Origin: an uncultured Ruminococcus sp.
Lineage (GTDB): Bacteria; Bacillota_A; Clostridia; RUG12999
Assembly (NCBI GenBank): GCA_902783995.1
Contig: CACZTG010000221.1
Span: 1 to 5,818 of the forward strand
Direction: 5' to 3'
Length of the DNA stretch: 5,818 nucleotides
This document shows positions 1 to 5,818 of the stretch, in pieces (position 1 is the stretch's first letter; each line of letters starts with the position of its first letter). The position numbers and the translations under genes were made by a program. The notes beneath the pieces are model-generated. The model made no database searches and was not told where the DNA came from. It saw nothing but the letters and a program-made list of their open reading frames with translations.

Positions 1-1
1 A

Positions 2-259
2 AATAATGTCAGAAAAGTTATTGAAGAAACAAAAGGCGAATATTCGGTTATTGTAACTGCCGACCACGGAGGGCATGACCGCGTTCATGGCACCGAAACA
101 GACGAGGATATGGTAATACCGATGATATTTTACGGACGGGGCTTTACGCCCGGCAGGGAGCTTACAGGGGTAAGTATTCTTGATATAGCGCCGACAGTCG
201 CGGATATTATGAAGGTTCCCGCAGCAAAAGAGTGGGAAGGCAAATCGGTTTTGTCTTAG
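2..259 (+). CDS. Alkaline phosphatase superfamily protein (type I phosphodiesterase/nucleotide pyrophosphatase-like), C-terminal end
   Basis: This is the last 85 codons of a gene that begins upstream of the window; it ends at a TAG. The reading frame contains VTADHGGHDRVHG (visible residues 18-30). The Asp-His pair (D21, H22) followed by further histidines (H25, H29) is the C-terminal metal-binding signature of the alkaline phosphatase superfamily. Next come a conserved-looking stretch (EDMVIPMIFYG) and LDIAPTVADIM, typical of the end of type I phosphodiesterase, nucleotide pyrophosphatase and related sulfatase-like enzymes, where the last helix precedes a short 'WEGKS' tail. Such enzymes hydrolyse phosphate mono- or diesters using two metal ions. 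The substrate, cell location and any signal peptide cannot be judged because the N-terminal part is missing. The stop lies 30 bases before the next gene with no terminator visible between them, so read-through into the sensor genes is possible. Superfamily membership is fairly secure; the exact subfamily is not. Confidence 0.82.
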   Translation, partial: NNVRKVIEETKGEYSVIVTADHGGHDRVHGTETDEDMVIPMIFYGRGFTPGRELTGVSILDIAPTVADIMKVPAAKEWEGKSVLS

Positions 260-275
260 AAAAAATTATGGAAAA

Positions 276-281
276 GCGAGG
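276..281 (+). promoter_or_regulatory. Ribosome binding site supporting the TTG start at 290
   Basis: GCGAGG, with a GAGG core at 278-281, sits 8 bases before TTG at 290. The first ATG in that frame is codon 24, inside the first hydrophobic helix, so TTG is the start that keeps a complete charged N-terminus (QRKND) before the helix. The ATG at 268 is in another frame. Confidence 0.6.
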
Positions 282-289
282 CACAGAGC

Positions 290-1966
290 TTGAATACGGC
301 AGACACACAAAGAAAAAACGATATATTAAAAATTATTGCGGTCACCGCGCTTATTTTGATGACAATGGTTTTCCGTAATTTAAATTTCAGTAATATTTTT
401 TTAGCCAAGCTTTCAGACAATGTACGGGCGTTTATCTATATCGGTATTTTTTCGGTATGGGGCGTTTTTGTAAATAAGCGTGTTATATTTGTTCATGTAC
501 GTAAAATACTTATAACTATTGCCGCGCTTATGGTTATGTGGATTGTACTTCGCACGTTTAAATGGCATTATGTTCTAAATCCGCATATTGTCCGTTATTT
601 TTGGTATTTTTATTATATACCTATTCTTCTTATACCTATGCTTGCGGTTTTTGTATCCGTATCTGCCGGAAAGCCTGAAAATTACAGATTTTCTTTAGTA
701 TTATACATTTTACTTACCGTAACGGCAGCTTTGATTATTCTTGTAATCACAAACGATTTTCATCAATTTGTTTTTAAATTTGATAAAAATGCTGTTATAT
801 ATTCGGAGGAAAACTATTCGTATGGTTTCGGGTATTTTCTTGTAGTTTTATGGGGAATATTTTGTTCTGTGCTCTCTTTTTTAATTATGCTTGCGAAGTA
901 CAGGATTTTTCCCGGCAAAAAATATTTATGGCTTCCCGTTCTGCCGTTAATTGCCGCGGTGACGCACGTTGTTCTTTACGCGGTGCATTTTCCGTTTATT
1001 CTATTCGGGTTGGGCGATATTGCTGTATTTTACAGTCTTGTATTTGCCGGCTTTTTTGAAATTTGCATACAGTGCGGTCTTATAGGTTCAAATACAAGAT
1101 ATGAAGATTTGTTTAATGCTTCCGTCGGTATGTCCGTACAGATTACAGACAATGATTATAATGTGTTTTTTTCATCCTCGGACGCTGAACCGGAAAGTAT
1201 AGAAGATATGAAAAAAGCGGAAAAAAGCCCATTAATAATAATGAACAAAAGAATACTTCACAATATGCCGATAAACGGCGGGCATGTTGTTTGGAGCGAA
1301 AGTATAGAGGAATTTGAGAAGCTTCGTGAAAATCTTTCATATATTTATGAAGAGCTTTGCGAGCGCAACGAATTTCTAAAATATGAGTATGAAAAAGAAA
1401 AGATATATAAAACAATAAAAGAACAAAACAGACTTTATGACCTTTTGCAGGCAAAAACGCAAGTGCAGCTTGATAAAATCGATGAGTTGATTAAAGAATA
1501 CAGTGAGTCCGGAACAGATGATGAAAAGCGGCGGATTTTATCAAAAATTGTTGTGCTTGGAAGCTTTATCAAGCGCAGAAAGGATTTTATTCTTTCGGTC
1601 GATTCTACGCCCATTATACCCGAAAGTAAGCTTGAAAGCGCGCTCGGAGAATCCTTCAGGGCTTTGAATCTTTTAAAAATCAAAGGCGGTTTTTTTGTCA
1701 AAACGGGACACGAATGTCTATCGGGAGAAATTTTAATTCACGCTTATGATTTTTTTGAAGATGTTACGGAAACGGTTTTTGACGATGCAGGGTATATAAA
1801 TGTTAGTGTATGTGAGGTGGCGGGAAAGCTGCGGATAAGCATTAATGTTGACTGTAATGTTTCCTGCGAAAAGCTTACACAAAAATATAAAAATATTTAT
1901 ATTGTTGATGAAAAAGACGGCAGCTTATTTTTTGCGCTTCCTCTTGAGGGAGGTGAAAGCTGTTGA
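290..1966 (+). CDS. Eight-helix membrane sensor with degenerate histidine-kinase-like C-terminus (7TM-HK-like pseudokinase)
   Basis: This is a 558-residue membrane protein with about eight hydrophobic helices (roughly 11-28, 46-62, 72-89, 103-124, 133-154, 180-202, 212-233 and 240-262). Basic loops at 62-72 and 203-211 fit both termini being cytoplasmic. The end of helix 8 (GLIGSNTRYEDLF, 263-275) leads into a PAS-like segment (about 272-335), then a charged coiled coil (338-400). This layout resembles clostridial proteins with the N-terminal 7TM region of histidine kinases. The region 376-437 (NRLYD, QLDKI, VLGSFIKRRKD) looks like a dimerisation helix pair but has no phospho-acceptor His; Tyr383-Asp384 may sit where His-Asp would be. 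The C-terminus (about 440-556) keeps the strand pattern and ending of an HATPase domain (GSLFFALPLEGG), but I see no N-box, DxGxG or glycine-rich lid. It is therefore probably not an ATP-using kinase. It overlaps the next gene by 4 bases, suggesting a joint role as receptor or regulator. Start is TTG with GAGG 8 bases upstream. The ligand is unknown. Confidence 0.8.
   Translation: MNTADTQRKNDILKIIAVTALILMTMVFRNLNFSNIFLAKLSDNVRAFIYIGIFSVWGVFVNKRVIFVHVRKILITIAALMVMWIVLRTFKWHYVLNPHIVRYFWYFYYIPILLIPMLAVFVSVSAGKPENYRFSLVLYILLTVTAALIILVITNDFHQFVFKFDKNAVIYSEENYSYGFGYFLVVLWGIFCSVLSFLIMLAKYRIFPGKKYLWLPVLPLIAAVTHVVLYAVHFPFILFGLGDIAVFYSLVFAGFFEICIQCGLIGSNTRYEDLFNASVGMSVQITDNDYNVFFSSSDAEPESIEDMKKAEKSPLIIMNKRILHNMPINGGHVVWSESIEEFEKLRENLSYIYEELCERNEFLKYEYEKEKIYKTIKEQNRLYDLLQAKTQVQLDKIDELIKEYSESGTDDEKRRILSKIVVLGSFIKRRKDFILSVDSTPIIPESKLESALGESFRALNLLKIKGGFFVKTGHECLSGEILIHAYDFFEDVTETVFDDAGYINVSVCEVAGKLRISINVDCNVSCEKLTQKYKNIYIVDEKDGSLFFALPLEGGESC
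1948..1955 (+). promoter_or_regulatory. Strong ribosome binding site for the TTG start at 1963
   Basis: GGGAGGTG lies inside the last codons of the upstream gene and is 7 bases from TTG at 1963, whose last two bases begin the upstream TGA stop. The near-perfect Shine-Dalgarno match and the TTGA overlap decide for TTG over the first in-frame ATG (codon 14), which would cut into the first membrane helix. It implies translational coupling of the two sensor genes. Confidence 0.8.
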
Positions 1967-3207
1967 CGCCTTTTTATCTAATTTCCAAAGATTTACAATG
2001 TATGATTGCCGGCTTGTTTTTTATTGCAAGTGCAGCGGAATTTGCGCTTTTTTTGTATAAATATATAAATAATTTTAAATTTCGCCGCTGCAGGAAAGAA
2101 GCTGTTTTATTTGTCTTTCTTTTGCTGTTTACATCGTATCTTTCATCGGAACCGACAAAAAACACGCCTGTAAAAAATATAAAAGTGCCGTATATTCTTA
2201 TATCGGCTTTGGCTGTTTTAATATTTATTGCTGCGCTGACAAGTATAAACAGAGAATATATGAAAAGCCATACAAAAATTTCAAAATCATCAATTAAAGA
2301 GGCTTTTGATAATTTAAATTCCGGCGTGTGCTTTGCCGATGCTTCGGGGAAAATAATCCTTATTAATCAGATTATGGGAAAGCTGATTTCCGAGCGAACC
2401 GGAAGTTTTCCTCAGACAATAGCCGAAATTGAGCGTGCTCTCAGGGAAAATGCGCAGGAAGACTCAGAACTTGAAACAGAATCGTTTTACCGCTTTTCGG
2501 ACGGCAAAGTATGGAAATTCAGACAAGAAGTCATCAATAAACCTTCACTTGAAAATTATTATCAGATTACATCTGATGATGTGACGGAACTTTACGGAGC
2601 AAGCGAACAGTTAAAAAAAGAAAACGAAGAACTTAAACTAACAAATGAAAGAACGGAAGAACTTTATAAGCGTCTTTCGGAAAGAATAAGAGAACAGGAA
2701 ACTCTTAATCTGAAAATGCGCATACATGATGAAATCGGTACAAGTCTTATTGCAATATCTGATATTTTAAACGGAAACGATAAAGGAAATACATTAGGAG
2801 AATTGTCGGAGCTTAAAAACGCCGTAAGCTATTTTTCCGGAACCGGTCTTCCCGAAAACGGTACCTTTGATGAGGCAAAGCTTAAAGCCGCAAAGCTTAA
2901 CATCAAGCTTACATTAACAGGCTTTATGCCGGAGGATACCAAATTTGAAAGCATAGTAGCCGCGGCAGCAATAGAATGTGTTACAAACTGTGCACAGCAC
3001 GCAAAAGGCAGCAGGGTATATGTGCGTATAACAGAAAACACCGACATTTATACAGTTACAATTACAAATGACGGTGAAATTCCGAAAGGCAAAATAACAG
3101 AGGGCGGCGGGCTTTCGTCACTTCGAGGAAGAATTGAATCTGCCGGAGGAGAAATGATTATTTTGTCAAGCCCAAGGTTTGCGCTTATAATTAATCTGAA
3201 AAAATAA
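1963..3207 (+). CDS. Membrane sensor histidine kinase, HisKA_3/NarL-DegS type, PAS-like plus HATPase
   Basis: This is a 414-residue sensor kinase expected to autophosphorylate on His and pass phosphate to the adjacent regulator. Three hydrophobic helices (about 13-33, 46-60 and 76-94), with a basic loop KFRRCRKE after the first, place the C-terminal part in the cytoplasm. Residues 108-210 look PAS-like (NLNSGVCFADASGKIILIN, then a strand-rich end before DDVTELYGA). A coiled coil (211-250) leads into RIHDEIGTSL, where His255 is the likely phospho-acceptor. The HATPase domain has an N-box (E338, N342, H346 in IECVTNCAQHA), NDG at 369-371, a glycine-rich lid (EGGGLSSLRGRIESAGG, 380-396) and the usual strand end (RFALIINL), so it appears catalytically complete. 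The HDxxxQ phosphatase motif of this class reads HDEIGT, with Thr at the Gln position. It overlaps the preceding sensor gene by 4 bases and lies 24 bases before a LuxR-type regulator gene, its presumed partner. The signal is not known. Confidence 0.88.
   Translation: MTPFYLISKDLQCMIAGLFFIASAAEFALFLYKYINNFKFRRCRKEAVLFVFLLLFTSYLSSEPTKNTPVKNIKVPYILISALAVLIFIAALTSINREYMKSHTKISKSSIKEAFDNLNSGVCFADASGKIILINQIMGKLISERTGSFPQTIAEIERALRENAQEDSELETESFYRFSDGKVWKFRQEVINKPSLENYYQITSDDVTELYGASEQLKKENEELKLTNERTEELYKRLSERIREQETLNLKMRIHDEIGTSLIAISDILNGNDKGNTLGELSELKNAVSYFSGTGLPENGTFDEAKLKAAKLNIKLTLTGFMPEDTKFESIVAAAAIECVTNCAQHAKGSRVYVRITENTDIYTVTITNDGEIPKGKITEGGGLSSLRGRIESAGGEMIILSSPRFALIINLKK
3163..3191 (+). 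promoter_or_regulatory. Candidate internal sigma-A promoter for the response regulator
   Basis: TTGTCA (3163-3168), a 17-base spacer, then TATAAT (3186-3191): five of six and six of six matches to the housekeeping consensus at ideal spacing. It lies within the last codons of the kinase gene and would start a transcript near 3198, about 34 bases before the regulator ATG. Because it overlaps coding sequence in AT-rich DNA, a chance match cannot be excluded. Confidence 0.5.
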
Positions 3208-3231
3208 ATTTACAGATATGGAGCTTTTATA

Positions 3232-3861
3232 ATGATAAATACAGTAATCACCGAAGATAACCTTTTTATGCAAAATCATTTACGCCGTATGCTTGAGGCT
3301 GATAAACGTTTTAATGTAATCGGCGCAGTACGTGACGCGGCGGAAGCAGAGGAACTTTGCAAAAACAAAAAAATTGACCTTGTGCTTATGGATGTTCAGA
3401 CGCTGCATAACAATTCGGGACTTGCGGCAGGAGAGCGTATAAGAAAAAAAAATAATAATACAAAAGTAATTATCGTAACCTCACTTGTTGACCCGGAGGT
3501 GCTTGCAAAAGCCCGAAAAGGCTCCGCAGACAGTCTATGGTACAAAGACCACGGAAAATCGGAGCTTATGGAGGTAATCAATCGTACACTTTCCGGAGAA
3601 AAGGTGTTTCCGGATTGTTCACCGAATGTCGAGCTTAACGATATGTTTTCCGATGATATTTCTCCGAGACAGCTTAATATCCTTCGTTGTTTCGTAAAAG
3701 GTATGACATATGATGAGATTGCGGAAGAATTAAAACTGAGTAAAAACGGCGTGCGCTGGAATCTTGAACAAATTGTTGAAAAAGGCGGTTTTAAAAATAA
3801 ACACGAAATGCTTGCCGCAGTCATTGAAAATAAACTGATTGTAACAACACTTAAAGAATAA
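3232..3861 (+). CDS. Two-component response regulator, receiver plus LuxR-type HTH (NarL/FixJ-like)
   Basis: This 209-residue cytoplasmic DNA-binding regulator is the likely target of the kinase upstream. The receiver domain (about 1-122) has the acidic pair E8-D9, phospho-acceptor D54 in LVLMDVQ, switch Thr83 (IIVTS) and Lys105 (WYKD). A short linker leads to a LuxR/GerE helix-turn-helix (about 140-203): SPRQLNILRCFVKGMTYDEIAEELKLSKNGVRWNL. The loop after D54 is unusual: the common M-P-x-M-x-G pattern is replaced by TLHNNSG, one residue longer and without the proline. In the recognition helix, positions usually T-V-K-x-H read G-V-R-W-N. From memory, a clostridial regulator family with MDV-x-T loops, 'WYK' and 'KTGF-x-x-R-x-E' endings accompanies 7TM sensor proteins, and this protein looks like a divergent member. 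The start ATG has GGAG (3220-3223) 8 bases upstream, and the stop is followed by an AT-rich gap. Target genes are unknown; no convincing operator is visible nearby. Confidence 0.9.
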   Translation: MINTVITEDNLFMQNHLRRMLEADKRFNVIGAVRDAAEAEELCKNKKIDLVLMDVQTLHNNSGLAAGERIRKKNNNTKVIIVTSLVDPEVLAKARKGSADSLWYKDHGKSELMEVINRTLSGEKVFPDCSPNVELNDMFSDDISPRQLNILRCFVKGMTYDEIAEELKLSKNGVRWNLEQIVEKGGFKNKHEMLAAVIENKLIVTTLKE

Positions 3862-3889
3862 AAACGAAAAAATTTTAAATAATTAATAC

Positions 3890-3918
3890 TTGATTTTTGA
3901 CGATATATAGTGTATAAT
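3890..3918 (+). promoter_or_regulatory. Sigma-A promoter upstream of holB-ricT
   Basis: TTGATT (3890-3895), a 17-base spacer and a perfect TATAAT (3913-3918) lie in the 95-base gap between the regulator and holB. The predicted start near 3925 gives a leader of about 32 bases, too short for a riboswitch. The rest of the gap (3862-3956) is AT-rich. No GC-rich hairpin followed by a T-run is visible after the regulator stop, so read-through from the signalling genes may also reach holB. A weak GTGAG at 3943-3947 is the only Shine-Dalgarno-like sequence before the holB ATG. Confidence 0.7.
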
Positions 3919-3956
3919 AATACTGTGGAAAATTTTGCGTATGTGAGATTGTTACA

Positions 3957-4967
3957 ATGAGTAATGGAATTATCGGTCAGGAAAAAATAAAAAATCTTTT
4001 CTTTAGTTTGGTTAAAAACAAAACTCTTGGCCATTGTTATGCGCTTGAAGGGGAAAAGGGTATGGGTAAAAGCCGCATATCGGAGCTTGTCGGGCAAATG
4101 GCTGTTTGTGAAAATCACAATGCCTGCGGCACGTGTAAAAGCTGTGTAATGGCTCTGGCGGGAACACACCCCGATATTGAGCATATTATTCCCGAAGAAG
4201 GCAAGAAAACGATTGGCGTTGAGGTTGTAAGGAAAATGATTTCGGGCATTTATGTAAGACCGTATATCGCAGAGAGAAAGGTTATAATAATAAATAATTT
4301 TGAGCTTGCGATGCCTCAGGCACAAAACGCTGTTTTAAAAGTGCTTGAGGAACCTCCTGAGTATGTTTTGTTTTTGCTTACGGTGTCATCGGAAAAAGAT
4401 ATGCTTGATACCGTAAAATCACGTTGTGTATTGCTGAAAATGCAGCCTTACAGCAAAGCGGAAATTTGCCGGGCTTTAAGTGAAAGAGCAAAATTATCAC
4501 CTGCGGAAATTGAATTTGCCGCAGCCTATTCGGGCGGAAATATAGGTAAAGCTTTTAAAATTGTCGAAAACGAGAATTTTGCAGGGTTAAGGCAGGAAGC
4601 CGTGGACGCGCTTACAGAGCTTACCGACAACAGTAATATAATGCCTCTTGTGAATATTACCGGTAAAGATAGAAGCAGCGATATTGATACTACGCTTGAA
4701 TGTATTACAAGTTTTTTAAGAGATGTCGCTTTAATAAGAATGGGGCTTAATGATTCGGTAATAAATATTGATTATAAAGAAAAGCTTGAAAGGGCGGCAA
4801 GTAAAATTATACCGCAAAAGCTGATAGATTCGATTCTTGTTATGCTTGAAACGAGAGATATTCTGAAAAGAAACATTAATTATAATCTCGCGGTTTCTCA
4901 CGCCGTGCTTTGCAGTCTTGAAGGGCTGTGTAAAGCGGATATACAGAAAGGACAAAAAAATGGTTGA
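3957..4967 (+). CDS. holB: DNA polymerase III delta' subunit (clamp-loader AAA+ protein)
   Basis: This is a 336-residue clamp-loader subunit, close to the roughly 330 residues usual for the family. In the replisome, delta' works with delta and tau/gamma to load the beta sliding clamp on DNA. The N-terminal GIIGQEKIKNLF is the classical opening. The P-loop GEKGMGKS (32-39) is intact. A zinc module follows as C51-x5-C57-x2-C60-x2-C63 (the first spacing is shorter than the x8 of E. coli). AQNAVLKVLEEPP (122-134) and the SRC motif (155-157) with its arginine finger R156 are diagnostic of clamp-loader subunits. The Walker B region reads VIIINNFE (109-116) rather than DExx, so ATP hydrolysis by this subunit is doubtful, in line with the non-catalytic role of delta' in well-studied clamp loaders. 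The C-terminal part (about 210-336) would be the collar domain, with weaker conservation. It overlaps ricT by 8 bases. In Bacillus subtilis holB is also directly followed by yaaT/ricT. Confidence 0.95.
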   Translation: MSNGIIGQEKIKNLFFSLVKNKTLGHCYALEGEKGMGKSRISELVGQMAVCENHNACGTCKSCVMALAGTHPDIEHIIPEEGKKTIGVEVVRKMISGIYVRPYIAERKVIIINNFELAMPQAQNAVLKVLEEPPEYVLFLLTVSSEKDMLDTVKSRCVLLKMQPYSKAEICRALSERAKLSPAEIEFAAAYSGGNIGKAFKIVENENFAGLRQEAVDALTELTDNSNIMPLVNITGKDRSSDIDTTLECITSFLRDVALIRMGLNDSVINIDYKEKLERAASKIIPQKLIDSILVMLETRDILKRNINYNLAVSHAVLCSLEGLCKADIQKGQKNG

Positions 4968-5818
4968 AATAGTTGGAGTAAGGTTCAAAAAGGCAGGTAA
5001 AACCTACTATTTTGCGCCGGGTAATTTAGAGCTTAAGAGCGGTGAAAACGTTATTGTGGAAACTGCGAGAGGAATTGAATTCGGTGAAATTGCAATTCCC
5101 AACAAAGAAATTAATGAAAGCTGTATAAGCGCGCCTCTTAAGCCCGTTGTTTGCAGAGCAACGGAAGCGGATAAAAAGCAGGTTGAGGAAAACAAAATAA
5201 AAGAAAAAAAGGCTGTCCCGATATTTAACGAAAAAGTTGCACGGCACGGACTTGATATGAAGCTTGTAGATGTTGAATATACATTTGACGGAAGTAAGGT
5301 TTCGTTTTTCTTTACGGCAGACGGCAGAGTGGATTTCAGAGAGCTTGTAAAAGATCTTGCCGCCACCTTCCGTACCCGAATAGAGTTAAGACAGATAGGT
5401 GTGCGCGATGAAGCAAAAACTCTTGGAGGCATAGGCATATGCGGCAGAGAATTATGTTGTTCCGGTTTTCTCGGAGAGTTTATTCCCGTTTCCATAAAAA
5501 TGGCAAAGGAACAAAATTTATCTCTTAACCCCACAAAAATTTCAGGAAACTGCGGAAGGCTTATGTGTTGCTTAAAATATGAGCAGGACGCATATGAAAA
5601 TCTCGGAAAAACAATGCCGCATAACAGTGCGTATGTAAAAACTCCGGACGGAAACGGAAACGTTGTAAACGTAAATATTCTTGAGCAGCTTGTGGATGTA
5701 AGACTTGAATCGAGCGGGAGTATTAAGCGATATAACAGTTCTGAAATAAAAGTAATAAAAAATACGGAACAAGCTATTGATTCCGGTACACTTGAAGAGC
5801 TTAGAAGTCTTGAAGATT
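4960..5818 (+). CDS. ricT: PSP1-family protein RicT (YaaT), Y-complex subunit, 3' end beyond window
   Basis: There are 286 codons open to the window edge with no stop, close to the usual family length of about 275-300, so only a short tail should be missing. The start ATG at 4960 lies inside the holB end (8-base overlap) and has AAAGGA (4947-4952) 7 bases upstream. The N-terminus MVEIVGVRFKKAGKTYYFAP and the central PSP1 C-terminal domain (about 60-150, ending RIELRQIGVRDEAKTLGGIG) are typical. The cysteine-rich signature follows: GICGRELCC (C161, C166, C167), PVSIKMAKEQNLSLNPTKIS (176-195), then GNCGRLMCCLKYE (C198, C203, C204). In B. subtilis RicT forms a complex with RicA (YmcA) and RicF (YlbF) that carries iron-sulfur clusters and steers RNase Y in mRNA maturation; it was first linked to sporulation and biofilm formation. 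All cysteines in the signature are present, so cluster binding is plausible. The partner genes are not in this window. Confidence 0.95.
   Translation, partial: MVEIVGVRFKKAGKTYYFAPGNLELKSGENVIVETARGIEFGEIAIPNKEINESCISAPLKPVVCRATEADKKQVEENKIKEKKAVPIFNEKVARHGLDMKLVDVEYTFDGSKVSFFFTADGRVDFRELVKDLAATFRTRIELRQIGVRDEAKTLGGIGICGRELCCSGFLGEFIPVSIKMAKEQNLSLNPTKISGNCGRLMCCLKYEQDAYENLGKTMPHNSAYVKTPDGNGNVVNVNILEQLVDVRLESSGSIKRYNSSEIKVIKNTEQAIDSGTLEELRSLED

Noticed and set aside
180..210. Possible promoter TTGATA-19-TATTAT inside the phosphatase gene, ahead of the sensor genes
   Set aside because: The 19-base spacing is poor and the boxes are imperfect in AT-rich coding DNA; too weak to list as a feature, although no better promoter for the sensor genes is visible.
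268..378. Small ATG-initiated open frame of 36 codons overlapping the start of the first sensor
   Set aside because: There is no Shine-Dalgarno site before it, it overlaps a better-supported gene in another frame, and its peptide is not recognisable.
2875..2910. Three AAGCTT-containing copies close together in the kinase gene
   Set aside because: They encode the repeated Lys-Leu pairs of a helix (AKLKAAKLNIKL) with the same codons; no sign of a DNA-level repeat function.
3862..3889. Possible terminator after the response regulator
   Set aside because: The sequence is AT-only with no GC-containing stem followed by a T-run, so it does not meet the rho-independent pattern.
3869..3936. Two copies of the palindrome AAAATTTT (3869-3876 and 3929-3936) on either side of the holB promoter
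   Set aside because: Short A/T-only palindromes are expected by chance here, and there is no further symmetry to support an operator.
3396..4325. 309-codon open frame on the minus strand across the regulator, the gap and holB
   Set aside because: It runs antisense to two well-recognised genes and across their promoter; its translation is rich in Ser, Phe and Tyr with no recognisable motif. It is a by-product of AT-rich codon use.
5007..5534. 175-codon open frame on the minus strand inside ricT
   Set aside because: It lies fully antisense to the highly conserved ricT coding sequence and has no family resemblance.

Overview
The window is AT-rich DNA with short intergenic gaps and every gene on the + strand. 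Strong Shine-Dalgarno sites, TTG starts, sigma-A-like promoters, a holB-ricT pair and a clostridial-style 7TM sensor with a LuxR-type regulator all point to a low-GC Firmicute, most likely an anaerobic member of the Clostridia. Genus cannot be told from this sequence.

Layout: (1) 2-259 is the 3' end of an alkaline-phosphatase-superfamily gene (type I phosphodiesterase/nucleotide pyrophosphatase-like). (2) 290-3861 is a three-gene signal-transduction module: an eight-helix membrane protein with a kinase-like but degenerate C-terminal half, a second membrane histidine kinase that keeps the catalytic motifs, and a receiver-LuxR response regulator. The first two genes both start with TTG and overlap by 4 bases. 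The regulator follows after 24 bases and may also have its own promoter inside the kinase gene. (3) 3862-3956 is a short intergenic region with a good sigma-A promoter. (4) 3957 to the window end is a housekeeping pair, holB (DNA polymerase III delta' subunit) and ricT/yaaT (PSP1 family, Y-complex subunit). They overlap by 8 bases, and ricT runs off the right edge. It is easily missed because it has no stop codon inside the window.

How they may work together: the membrane proteins probably sense an unknown signal. The catalytically intact kinase (His255) would phosphorylate Asp54 of the regulator, and the degenerate partner would act as a receptor or allosteric subunit. That partnership is inferred from gene order and motif loss. 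The holB-ricT pair is functionally separate (replisome clamp loading and RNase Y-dependent RNA processing) and starts from its own promoter.

No RNA genes, CRISPR arrays, mobile elements or convincing rho-independent terminators were seen. I did not find a clearly undescribed system. The most interesting element is the tandem degenerate-kinase plus active-kinase arrangement.
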